Shown: one piece after another, positions 16,224 to 24,268 of the stretch
How the letters are laid out: every line of letters begins with the position of its first letter
Numbering within the stretch: position 1 is the first letter of the stretch
Assembly: GCF_000717595.1 (NCBI RefSeq)
Contig: NZ_JNZO01000019.1
Span: forward strand, 62,001 to 126,000
Direction: 5' to 3'
Origin: Streptomyces flavochromogenes
GTDB taxonomy: Bacteria; Actinomycetota; Actinomycetes; Streptomycetales; Streptomycetaceae
DNA: 64,000 nt
Notes under the pieces: model-generated
Told to the model about the DNA's origin: nothing
The model's database searches: none
The model's input: only the letters and a program-made list of their open reading frames with translations
Made by a program: the position numbers and the translations under genes

Positions 16224-16772
16224 CTACAGGTACGGCCCCGAGCGGACCGCGTGGCCGTGGCCGCGGTCGTCGTCGTCATCGTCGTGCGACGCACCCGGCG
16301 GGAGCGCCCTGCGCATCTGCTCCAGCTGGGCGCGGGCCGCCATCTGCTGGGCGAAGAGCGCCGTCTGGATGCCGTGGAAGAGGCCCTCCAGCCAGCCCAC
16401 CAGCTGAGCCTGCGCGATGCGCAGCTCCGCCTCGGAGGGGATCGCCTCGTCCGTGAACGGCAGGGAGAGACGCTCCAGTTCCTCGACCAGCTCGGGCGCG
16501 AGCCCGTCCTCCAGCTCCTTCACGGAGCTTGCGTGGATGTCCTTGAGCCTGACCCGGCTGGCCTCGTCGAGAGGTGCCGCGCGTACTTCCTCCAGGAGCT
16601 GCTTGATCATGCTGCCGATCCGCATGACCTTCGCAGGCTGCTCGACCATTTCCGTCACCGGGACCTCGCGGGGTTCGTCGTCGCCCTGAGTGCCGCCGAG
16701 CGCCATCCCGTCCTGTCCCACGATGAGGACCTGGGGGCTCTCCTGCGACCTGTCATTCCTCGGCATCTCCAT
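16224..16772 (-). CDS. bpa: Bacterial proteasome activator Bpa (PafE-like)
   Basis: Protein of 182 residues, mostly helical, with the family core MVEQPAKVMRIGSMIKQLLEE and AELRIAQAQLVGWLEGLFHG. Bpa forms a ring that docks on the 20S proteasome and opens its gate without ATP for degradation of unfolded proteins. Mycobacterial Bpa does this with a C-terminal GQYL; here the protein ends GPYL after an Asp-rich, His-containing linker, so the penultimate YL is kept and Gln is replaced by Pro. ATG 16772 was chosen, with GAGAG about ten bases upstream; an ATG two codons later is an alternative. Single gene between two terminators. Confidence 0.85.
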   Translation of the reverse strand: MEMPRNDRSQESPQVLIVGQDGMALGGTQGDDEPREVPVTEMVEQPAKVMRIGSMIKQLLEEVRAAPLDEASRVRLKDIHASSVKELEDGLAPELVEELERLSLPFTDEAIPSEAELRIAQAQLVGWLEGLFHGIQTALFAQQMAARAQLEQMRRALPPGASHDDDDDDRGHGHAVRSGPYL

Positions 16773-16808
16773 GCCGCCATTCTCTCGTACACATGCGTCA
16801 CCACGGGG

Positions 16809-16851
16809 TGTGCCCCCGCACGAGGGTGATCCACCCTCGTGCGGGGGCACA
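16809..16851. terminator. Perfect 20-bp terminator between ABC permease and bpa
   Basis: Twenty perfectly paired bases (TGTGCCCCCGCACGAGGGTG and its complement) closed by a 3-base loop, 18 bases after the permease stop on the minus strand and 36 bases upstream of bpa. Confidence 0.85.
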
Positions 16852-16869
16852 GGACGACAACGAAGACCG

Positions 16870-19734
16870 TCAGGTCGCCTCGCGCCGGGACAGCGCGCCG
16901 CGTGAGCGGGTCACCAGGGCGGCGAGCAGCGCGGCGCCCACGGGGACGGCGACGAGCAGGCCGGCGAGGGTCTCCCAGGGGATGACGATCGGGACGTACG
17001 GCACCTCCGAGGCCGCGCTCCAGCCCTGGGCGACGGCGTCCTCGTGCCAGCGCATCTGCTGCCGCTCCTCGTTGAGCCGGAGGCCCATCGCCGGCAGCAC
17101 TCCGGCGGCCGATCCGAGGAGTACGCCCATCGCGGCGACGACGCCACACTGGAAGCCGCTGAGGGTCCGACGGACCCGCGGCGGGGCGCCCACGGCGGCC
17201 AGCGTCTTCAGATCGGCCTCGGCGTCGGCCTGGGCGAGCCCGGTGGCGATGCCGGCGGCGCCGACGGTGACGAGCCCCGCGAAGATCGCCAGCGACAGCA
17301 GGATGAGGCTGTTGTCGTTGACGAATCCTTCCTCCACACGGAGGTCGACGTTGCTGCCGAGCTTGGTGAGCTCGCCGTCGAGCTTCTGGCGTGCCTCGGT
17401 GTCGGGCAGCCGGTCGGTGCTGGCGTACGTGCCGAGCGGCGCCGTCGCGAGTCCGGCGGCCTTGGCGGTGGCCGGCGTCATCAGGGCCTGGACGCCGTAG
17501 GACTTCTGGTCCCCGGGCACCTGGTAGGCGGGCAGGGCGACGACCTTGCCGGGAGCGGGCCTGCCCTGCTCGGAGGCCTTGTCGGCGGCGGCGAGGTCGG
17601 TGATCTGCTTGATCCCGTACATGCCGTTCTTGTCGACGTTGACAGGGTTGAAGCTGACGACCTTGCCGTCGGCGAGGGCCTTCACGGTCGCCGGCTCGTC
17701 GAGGCCGAGCACCTTCAGAAGCGCGGCGTCACCGACGAGCAGCCCGCCGTCGGAGACGTACATCCCGCTGCTCCGGCCCTCCTTGCACCGCCAGTCGTCG
17801 GTGATCATCTTCAGTCGCTGTTCGGGCGTGTACTTCTCCGAGGCGTCTCCGCCGCCGGGGATCGTCGCGTACATGGGGCATTCGTTCGCCGGGGGGACGA
17901 CGACCTCGAAGCGGCCGCAGCCCGGTCCGCTGTCCCACGGCTGGCAGCTGGGCTTGCCGACCGCGACGCGCGCGACATCCGCACGGACGTCGACGGGGAC
18001 GTACCGCTCGATCGCCTCGCGGACCGCGGGGACGTCCCGGCCGCCTTCCTCCATGACGAACGCGGCGACGGTTCCGTGCGGCATCTGGGCGGTGTACTCG
18101 GCCCGGTGCTGGGTCTCCTCGCTGGCCATGTACGTGGAGACGGCGACCGTACCGGCGACGGCGGCGAGGACGGCGGCGACGGCGGGAGCCGTACGGCCCC
18201 GGTTGCGCACGGCGTCCCGCAGCGCGAGCCGCGGCGACAGCGGCAGCCAGCGCCCGGCCCGCCCGAACAGACCCACCAGGGCCGGGGTCATCGCGACGAC
18301 GCCCAGCTCGGCGATGGCAGAGCCGCCGGCCACGACGATGAACTGCTGGCTGATCATGGAGCCGAAGAGCGCGATGGCGCCGCCGATCAGGAGGGCCGCG
18401 AGGCCGATCAGGGGCAGCACCCGGCTGCTGCGGCGGACACCGCGCCGGCCGGTGAGCGAGGCGAGGACGGTCTGCCGGGAGGCGGTGATCGCCGGCACGA
18501 TGGCGGCGAGCAGGCCGGTCAGCACGGCGAGCAGCGCGATGCCGAGGATTTCGAGCGGCCGGATGTCGAAGGCTCCGAACCGCTGGCCCATGGTCTCCTC
18601 CAGGTACGGCTGGAGCACCTTGGTGAGGATCAGGGCGAGGACCGTACCGGTGACCGCGGCGGCGACGCCGATGACCAGACCGCCGCTCAGCACGATGGCC
18701 CGGATGTGGCTGCGGGCACCGCCGTTGGCACCGACCAGACCGAGCTGGCGGCGCGAGCGGCGGGCGCCGACCGCGAAGGCGGGTCCGGCGAGCAGGCAGA
18801 TCTCCAGCATCGCCAGACCGACGACGGTGCCGACGGCGGCGAGTTGGGCGGCGTTGGCACCCGCGCTGGATTCGAAGTTGCCCCAGTTCTCCTTCTGGTA
18901 GAGCGGGACCTCGGATGTGGCGGGCGGGTCGAGGATCACGGCACGCGAGGCGACGATGACACCCTTGGTGTTGAGCTCCTTGACCATGTTCCACGTGAAA
19001 CCACCGGACTTGCGCACCAGGTACGTGGTGCTGATGTCGGGCTTCTGCAGACCGGCCTTCTCGACGGCCTTCGCGTACGGGGCGAGGAAGGCCCCGGGGA
19101 CCGCGTTGACCTGGACGGCGTTCAGGTCGTCGGGGATCTCGTAGGAGCCGACGATCCGATACGGGCGGTCGAAATTGCGTGCGGAAAGGGTCGAGCCGAC
19201 CGACAGACCGCTGCTCTCCAGGAAGCGCGAGGTCGCGACGACCTCGTCGTTCTTCTCCGGGTAGCGCCCCTCCAGAAGGGTCGTGATGCCCCGGGCGATC
19301 GGATCGGCCGCCTTGAGCTCACGCACGTGCGTCACGAGCAGGCCGTGCTTCGTCGTCAGCTTGGCCGTGCCGGAGCTGTCCGAGAGGAACGTGGAACCCG
19401 CGGGGAACGTCTTGGTGACATCGGTGGGGCCGCTCGGCCAGGACGTGTTCTCGTAGTCCTTGGCCGTCGTGCTCATCTCACCGATCGGATCCTGGAAGAT
19501 CGGTGCCCCGCCGTAGCCGGGGTCCCTGAACTGGGCGTCCGCCGCGCCGATCATGCGGTCCGCCCGCTCGGTGGGGGACAGCTCGGAGCTTCGGTAGGTC
19601 AGATCGAGGGCGCTGACGCCCAGGATCGGCAGGGCGATCATGGCCAGGACGAGGGCGCTGCGGCCCTTGGAACGCCATGCGTCGCGGCGGGCGATCCGGA
19701 TCGCGGCCCGCCAGGAGTGGAGCCAGGTCTTCAC
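16870..19734 (-). CDS. FtsX/MacB-type ABC transporter permease
   Basis: Protein of 954 residues. One membrane helix near residues 28-44, a large extracytoplasmic domain (to about 300), three helices with the FtsX-domain pattern (about 300-440), a further set, a second extracytoplasmic domain and three C-terminal helices (LILLSLAIFAGLVTVGAAGI onward). This is the duplicated-FtsX layout of actinobacterial permeases that work with LolD-like ATPases, often in peptide-antibiotic resistance or lipoprotein and cell-envelope processes. Its ATG overlaps the ATPase stop by four bases. A one-mismatch parS sequence lies within the gene at 18988-19001. Substrate unknown. Confidence 0.87.
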   Translation of the reverse strand: MKTWLHSWRAAIRIARRDAWRSKGRSALVLAMIALPILGVSALDLTYRSSELSPTERADRMIGAADAQFRDPGYGGAPIFQDPIGEMSTTAKDYENTSWPSGPTDVTKTFPAGSTFLSDSSGTAKLTTKHGLLVTHVRELKAADPIARGITTLLEGRYPEKNDEVVATSRFLESSGLSVGSTLSARNFDRPYRIVGSYEIPDDLNAVQVNAVPGAFLAPYAKAVEKAGLQKPDISTTYLVRKSGGFTWNMVKELNTKGVIVASRAVILDPPATSEVPLYQKENWGNFESSAGANAAQLAAVGTVVGLAMLEICLLAGPAFAVGARRSRRQLGLVGANGGARSHIRAIVLSGGLVIGVAAAVTGTVLALILTKVLQPYLEETMGQRFGAFDIRPLEILGIALLAVLTGLLAAIVPAITASRQTVLASLTGRRGVRRSSRVLPLIGLAALLIGGAIALFGSMISQQFIVVAGGSAIAELGVVAMTPALVGLFGRAGRWLPLSPRLALRDAVRNRGRTAPAVAAVLAAVAGTVAVSTYMASEETQHRAEYTAQMPHGTVAAFVMEEGGRDVPAVREAIERYVPVDVRADVARVAVGKPSCQPWDSGPGCGRFEVVVPPANECPMYATIPGGGDASEKYTPEQRLKMITDDWRCKEGRSSGMYVSDGGLLVGDAALLKVLGLDEPATVKALADGKVVSFNPVNVDKNGMYGIKQITDLAAADKASEQGRPAPGKVVALPAYQVPGDQKSYGVQALMTPATAKAAGLATAPLGTYASTDRLPDTEARQKLDGELTKLGSNVDLRVEEGFVNDNSLILLSLAIFAGLVTVGAAGIATGLAQADAEADLKTLAAVGAPPRVRRTLSGFQCGVVAAMGVLLGSAAGVLPAMGLRLNEERQQMRWHEDAVAQGWSAASEVPYVPIVIPWETLAGLLVAVPVGAALLAALVTRSRGALSRREAT
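18988..19001. other. Degenerate parS-like site inside the permease gene
   Basis: GTTCCACGTGAAAC differs from the parS consensus at one position (T to C at base 4). It is constrained by coding for FTWNMV, so it may be coincidental or a weak ParB site. Confidence 0.45.
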
Positions 19735-20465
19735 GCCTCAGCCACCTGGCCCGACAGCAGGGAATCGGCCTCGCTGCGCACGGTCTGGTCGACGATGGCG
19801 CCGTCCCGCAGGAACACGACCCGGTCCGCCCAGGCCGCGAACCGCGGCTCGTGGGTGACGAGGACACCGGCGGCGCCGGCGTCGCAGCGGCTGCGGAGCA
19901 GGGCGAGCACGGACTCGCCGGTCTCGGAGTCGAGGGCGCCGGTCGGCTCGTCGGCGAGGACGAGCCGGCGATCGCCGACGAGCGCGCGGGCGATGGCGAC
20001 ACGCTGCTGCTGGCCGCCGGACATCTCGTCCGGGAAGCGGTCGGAGAGGTGGCCGAGGCCCATCTCCTCCAGTGCCTTGAGGGCCTCGACGCGCGCCTTG
20101 CGGGAGGAGGTCCCGTCCAGTTCGCGCGGAAGGGCCACGTTCTCGGCGGCGGTGAGGGCGGGGATGAGGTTGTAGTCCTGGAAGACGTAGCCGATGCTGC
20201 GGCGGCGCAGGGCCGCGAGCTCCTTGACGCTCGCCGTGGTGATGTCGGTGTCCTCGACGATCACGCGGCCCGAGGTGGGGGCGTCGAGGCCGCCGGCGAT
20301 GGTGAGGAGCGTGGACTTGCCGGAGCCGGACGGGCCCATGACGGCGACGAGTTCACCCGGGTACACGGCGAGGTCGATGCCGCGCAGGGCATGCACCTCG
20401 GTGGCACCCGCGCCGTGGACGCGGGTCAGGTTCTGGAGTTGCAGCACGGGCTGCTGTGCGGACAT
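19731..20465 (-). CDS. ABC transporter ATP-binding protein (LolD/MacB type)
   Basis: Protein of 244 residues with Walker A GPSGSGKST (44-52), the ABC signature MSGGQQQRVAIARAL, Walker B LVLADEPTGALD and the switch His in VLVTHEPR. It powers the FtsX-type permease that follows with a 4-base overlap. It is transcribed in the same direction as the PadR gene upstream, 146 bases away. The ATG at 20465 gives the family's usual length. The gap before it is a GC-rich stretch with several GTACGGCGGG-like repeats. Confidence 0.92.
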   Translation of the reverse strand: MSAQQPVLQLQNLTRVHGAGATEVHALRGIDLAVYPGELVAVMGPSGSGKSTLLTIAGGLDAPTSGRVIVEDTDITTASVKELAALRRRSIGYVFQDYNLIPALTAAENVALPRELDGTSSRKARVEALKALEEMGLGHLSDRFPDEMSGGQQQRVAIARALVGDRRLVLADEPTGALDSETGESVLALLRSRCDAGAAGVLVTHEPRFAAWADRVVFLRDGAIVDQTVRSEADSLLSGQVAEA

Positions 20466-20611
20466 GAGGGGTCCCCCCTTGGGCGTGCCCGGCGGTCGGC
20501 CGAGTACGGGAGCGAGCGGTGGAAAGGTGATGCGGGAGTGGTACGGCGGGCGATGCGCGGGCCGTACGGCGGGTGAGGCGCGAGCGGTACGGGTGGGGCG
20601 CGACGGTGCGG

Positions 20612-21301
20612 TCAGCGCGCTCCGGCCGCGGGTGACGCGGCCTCGGGTGGTGCGGCTTCGGTGGGCGCCGCATCGGCGCCTGTCGGGGCGGCCGCGGTCG
20701 GTGCCCCCGCGGTGCCCGCGGCCGTGGTCGCCGTGGCGGACCCGGTGTGCGCGGCCGTCGCCGAGAGGCGGATCAGCCGGGACTCGCAGTGGTCCAGCCA
20801 GCGGGCCTCGGCCTCGGTCTGGAAGATCAGCTGCTCCAGGACGAGCAGCCAGGCCACGTCGTCCCGTTCCCGGGCCCCGCCGCTCTCGACGGCGATGAGC
20901 GCCTGGGCCTTGAGGCGGGTGTAGTCCTGCATGGCCTTCACGGTGTGCCGGCGCTGGGACTGGATGACGTCGCGGATGTCGACGTTGGGAGCGCCGACGG
21001 CCATGGCGAGCTTGATGGCCAGCTCGTCACGTGCGGGGCTGGTGCGGTCCACCGGCTTCTCGAACCAGGTCCTGAGTTCGGCGCGGCCGCTGTCCGTGAT
21101 CGCGTAGAGCGCGTGCCCGGCCGCGTCCTCGCCGCCCTGGGCGACCATGCCGTCGCGCTCGAGCCGGCTGAGGGTCGTGTAGACCTGGCCCACGTTGAGC
21201 GGCCAGGTGGAACCGGTGCGGGACTCGAACTCCGTACGGAGCTGGGAGCCGTACCGAGGGCCGCGTTCGAGGAGGGCGAGAAGCCCGTGGCGGATCGACA
21301 T
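20612..21301 (-). CDS. PadR family transcriptional regulator
   Basis: Protein of 229 residues: N-terminal winged helix of the PadR type (RHGLLALLERGPRYGSQL, NVGQVYTTLSRLERDGMV), a helical PadR C-domain, and an extra Ala/Thr/Pro-rich tail from about residue 175. It most likely represses itself and the ABC transporter genes that follow, a common PadR arrangement. ATG 21301 lies within a 24-base near-palindrome, so repressor binding would block the start itself. TATACA eight bases upstream of the ATG and the absence of a ribosome site point to a leaderless transcript. Confidence 0.87.
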   Translation of the reverse strand: MSIRHGLLALLERGPRYGSQLRTEFESRTGSTWPLNVGQVYTTLSRLERDGMVAQGGEDAAGHALYAITDSGRAELRTWFEKPVDRTSPARDELAIKLAMAVGAPNVDIRDVIQSQRRHTVKAMQDYTRLKAQALIAVESGGARERDDVAWLLVLEQLIFQTEAEARWLDHCESRLIRLSATAAHTGSATATTAAGTAGAPTAAAPTGADAAPTEAAPPEAASPAAGAR

Positions 21302-21323
21302 ACTCAGTATGTATACCGAGTAT
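21300..21323. promoter_or_regulatory. PadR operator overlapping promoter and start codon
   Basis: Twenty-four bases with 10 of 12 pairs matching; outer arms ATACTC and GAGTAT, inner GTAT/ATAC. This matches the usual PadR operator form (ATAC/GTAT arms). It covers the -10 region and the ATG of the padR gene. Confidence 0.7.
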
Positions 21324-21396
21324 GGTGCCGCGAACAACCGTCCTGAGGGGGAAGGGACGCGTCCGCCTCAAGGGGGACCCGGGCGGGCCGGGGGGC

Positions 21397-22146
21397 TCAG
21401 CGGCGCCGCATCCGGAGCCCGAGGAAGCCGATTCCGAGTCCCATCAGGGCAAGTCCGACCCCCAGTGTGAGCACGGGAATCCGCTGGTCGCCGAGGGGTG
21501 ACGTGGATTCGGCCGCCATCCGCGGCGCCGTGCCCGGCCGGCTGGCGGGCGCCGCCTCCGGTACGACGGCCTCCTCCTCGCGTACCCCTTCGACTTCCTG
21601 TTCGACGGCGTCGGGGCCCTCGGGGCTCTCCGGGTCTGTTGCAGTTTCGGTACGAGAGGACTCCGGCGGCGGGGTCGTGTCGCCCGCCGGGGGCGTCGGC
21701 GGCACGGAGCGTCCGGGTCTCGGCCGCCCTTCGCCCGCGGGCCGGCCCGCAAGCGACGCGGAGCCGTCGGGAGAGGGCGCGTCGCTGGGCTCGGCGCTCG
21801 GCGTGGCGGGGGGCAGCGCCCCGGTGCCGGTCGGCGCGGGCGCGGGACGCGCGGGTGTGCCGGCGCCCCCGGTCCGCCCCGGAGAGGCGGAGGTGGAGGC
21901 GGAGGGCGTGACCGTCGCGGAGGGCGTGACGGAGGAGGGTGACGGAGCGACGGACGTCGAGGAGGGTGAGGACGGGAGCGGCGCGGGGGTCGACGGCGTG
22001 GTCGGGGCCGTGGCCCCCACGGAGCTGCCGGGGGCCTCGGCTCCGTACGCGAGCGGCACCCCGTACAGGACGCACGCGCAGGCGAACACGCAGGTGAGAG
22101 CGGGGCCGAGGGCCCGCGCCCGTGCCCTGCGGAGTGCTGGAGTCAC
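21397..22146 (-). CDS. Secreted Pro/Ser/Thr-rich protein with C-terminal membrane anchor
   Basis: Protein of 249 residues. Arg-rich N-terminus and hydrophobic segment (about 13-33) with a plausible signal peptidase site after AYG (residue 35); then about 180 residues very rich in Pro, Ser, Thr and Ala; and a C-terminal membrane helix (about 222-244) closed by RMRRR. There is no LPXTG or LAXTG motif, so sortase anchoring is not indicated and the tail helix probably holds it in the membrane. GTG 22146 has GGGAGGGGG seven bases upstream. It lies 167 bases downstream of a PASTA Ser/Thr kinase in the same direction. No recognised domain. Confidence 0.7.
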   Translation of the reverse strand: MTPALRRARARALGPALTCVFACACVLYGVPLAYGAEAPGSSVGATAPTTPSTPAPLPSSPSSTSVAPSPSSVTPSATVTPSASTSASPGRTGGAGTPARPAPAPTGTGALPPATPSAEPSDAPSPDGSASLAGRPAGEGRPRPGRSVPPTPPAGDTTPPPESSRTETATDPESPEGPDAVEQEVEGVREEEAVVPEAAPASRPGTAPRMAAESTSPLGDQRIPVLTLGVGLALMGLGIGFLGLRMRRR

Positions 22147-22313
22147 CGGGTGACCCCCTCCCGTACCGAGCCGCCGAGACAATGAACTCAGCGTCACATG
22201 TCGGGACACTTCCGGCATCCGGGACGGGGTCGGCAGACGTAAAGGAGCGTCAGGAGGAGTAAGGGCGAGCCCCCGGGAACACGGACGGGTCCGGGAGCGG
22301 GGGCAGGCCCGCC

Positions 22314-23993
22314 CTACTGCCCCGGGTCGCCCGTCGAGATGGTGAGGGTGAACTCGGCGTCCTTGGCCTCGATGTCCTGGCCCGCCGGCGGGTACTGCTC
22401 GAGGACGGTGCCCTCGCCGTACGTCGCCTCGTCCACCGGACGCTGGGTCATGAGCTTCCAGCCGGCCGCTTGGATGCACTCCTTCACCGACTGGATGTTC
22501 TTGTAGGTGAAGTTGGGGACCTCGAACTTCGCGGGGTCGTCGCTCGACTCGGTCGGCTGGGTGCACTTCTTCGGGTCGATCGTCTTGGTCAGGTCCGGGC
22601 CCTTGTGGCCGGGGGCCGCCGACTGGCTCTGCTGGGTCTCCGTGCCGCCCGTGCCACCCGTGGCACCGGCCTGGGGGTCGTCGTCCTTGTCCAGGTTGAC
22701 GGCCGCGATGACGCCGCCGATCGCGAGCAGCGCGACGACGGCCGCGCCCACGATCACCGGCATGTTCCGCCGCGAACCGCCGCCCGCCGGGGAGGGCACG
22801 GGCGTGTGCACCGGGGCGTACGGCGCGGAGGCGGGCGCCTGGTAGGAGGCCTGTGGGGCGGGGGCCTGGGTCTGGTACCCCGGAGCGGGCGTCGGCGCCT
22901 GCTGCGGGTAGCCGTACGAAGGGGCGGGCGCCGGGGTGGCCGGACCGTACGGTCCCGGCTGCGGCGTCGGCGGCTGGTAGGGGTGCTGCACCCCGTGCGG
23001 TCCGGACTGCGGGGCCGGCGGCGGGGTCTGGCCGACGGGCGGGAAGACCGCCGAGCCGACACCCGAGCCGCTGCTGACGGGACCGCCGGGGACGATCATC
23101 GGGGCACCGGTCTGACCGGCGGAGAGCACCCGGAGGCACTCGTCGCGCATCGCGGCCGCGCTCGGGAACCGCTCGTTCGGGTTCTTTCGCAGCGCGCGGG
23201 CGACGAGCGCGTCCATCGCCGGCGTCACCGCCCGGTTGACGGTCGACGGGGCGACCGGCTCCTCCTGCACGTGCGCGTAGGCGATCGCCAGCGGGGAGTC
23301 GGCGTCGAAGGGCAGCCGGCCCGTCAGCAGCTGGAAGAGCATGATGCCGACCGAGTAGAGGTCGGAGCGGGCGTCCACCGCGCGCCCGAGGGCCTGCTCG
23401 GGGGAGAGGTACTGAGGGGTGCCGACGACCATGCCGGTCTGGGTCATCGAGGTGACGCCGGACTGCATGGCCCGCGCGATGCCGAAGTCCATGACCTTGA
23501 CCACGCCGCGCTTGGTCTGCATCACGTTGCCGGGCTTGATGTCGCGGTGGACCAGGCCCATCTCGTGGCTGACCTCGAGGGCGGCGAGCACGTCGGCCGT
23601 GACCTTCAGCGCCTTGTCGGCCGGCATCGCGCCGTACTGCTGGATGTCCGAGGCGAGGACGGAGCCGAGCGGCTGCCCCTCCACGTACTCCATGACGATG
23701 TACGGCATGACGGCGCCGTCGAGGGTGTCCTCGCCGGTGTCGAAGACCGAGACGATGTTGGTGTGCGACAGCTTCGCGACCGCCTGCGCCTCGCGGCGGA
23801 AGCGCTCGCGGAAGGACTGCTCCCGGCCGAGCTCGGTGTGCAGCGTCTTGATGGCGACCTGGCGGTCGAGCGCGCTGTCGTAGGCCAGGTAGACCGACGC
23901 CATGCCGCCCTCGCCGAGAAGGTCGCGCAGCTGGTACCGGCCGCCCGCGACCGAACCGCCCGCATAGCGGCCCTGTGCGCCGTCCTGGCTCAT
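22314..23993 (-). CDS. Membrane Ser/Thr protein kinase with one PASTA domain
   Basis: Protein of 559 residues. Hanks-type kinase domain at about 20-285: glycine loop GEGGMAS, catalytic Lys49, HRDIKPGN with Asp151, DFG Asp169, and activation loop SMTQTGMVVGTPQYLSPEQA with phosphorylatable Thr/Ser. A Pro/Gln-rich linker follows, then a membrane helix (about 410-431) and a single extracellular PASTA domain (about 490-555, ending QYPPAGQDIEAKDAEFTLTI). PASTA repeats bind muropeptides or beta-lactams; the PknB of cell division usually has three to four, so this is a different sensor. It is divergent from a second kinase 275 bases away. Confidence 0.92.
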   Translation of the reverse strand: MSQDGAQGRYAGGSVAGGRYQLRDLLGEGGMASVYLAYDSALDRQVAIKTLHTELGREQSFRERFRREAQAVAKLSHTNIVSVFDTGEDTLDGAVMPYIVMEYVEGQPLGSVLASDIQQYGAMPADKALKVTADVLAALEVSHEMGLVHRDIKPGNVMQTKRGVVKVMDFGIARAMQSGVTSMTQTGMVVGTPQYLSPEQALGRAVDARSDLYSVGIMLFQLLTGRLPFDADSPLAIAYAHVQEEPVAPSTVNRAVTPAMDALVARALRKNPNERFPSAAAMRDECLRVLSAGQTGAPMIVPGGPVSSGSGVGSAVFPPVGQTPPPAPQSGPHGVQHPYQPPTPQPGPYGPATPAPAPSYGYPQQAPTPAPGYQTQAPAPQASYQAPASAPYAPVHTPVPSPAGGGSRRNMPVIVGAAVVALLAIGGVIAAVNLDKDDDPQAGATGGTGGTETQQSQSAAPGHKGPDLTKTIDPKKCTQPTESSDDPAKFEVPNFTYKNIQSVKECIQAAGWKLMTQRPVDEATYGEGTVLEQYPPAGQDIEAKDAEFTLTISTGDPGQ

Positions 23994-24268
23994 CTGTGCT
24001 TCCCCCTACGCGCGCGTGGCGGCGTTGATCCGGAATTTCCTGGCCAAGTCTGCCCGAGGGCAGTGACACGTCAAGCCAGGTGCCCGTTCCGTGACCCTCC
24101 GCACAGGAAGGTTCCCCGAACCGTTTCCGCGGGGGCGGAGGAATCCTGCCGAATTTGCACAGGTGTACGTGGAAGGGGTTGGATGGCCGGTCCATCTCGG
24201 ACCGTGGTGTCGTACGGAGCCTGTAGCGTGACGACTGGACACGGCACGACAGACGACGGCGAGGACTG

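Noticed and set aside
16870..20175. Long plus-strand reading frames opposite the FtsX/ABC genes (over 1000 codons)
   Set aside because: Antisense shadows of genes with clear domains; compositions are His/Asp/Gly/Arg-rich without any motif, as GC-rich antisense frames are.
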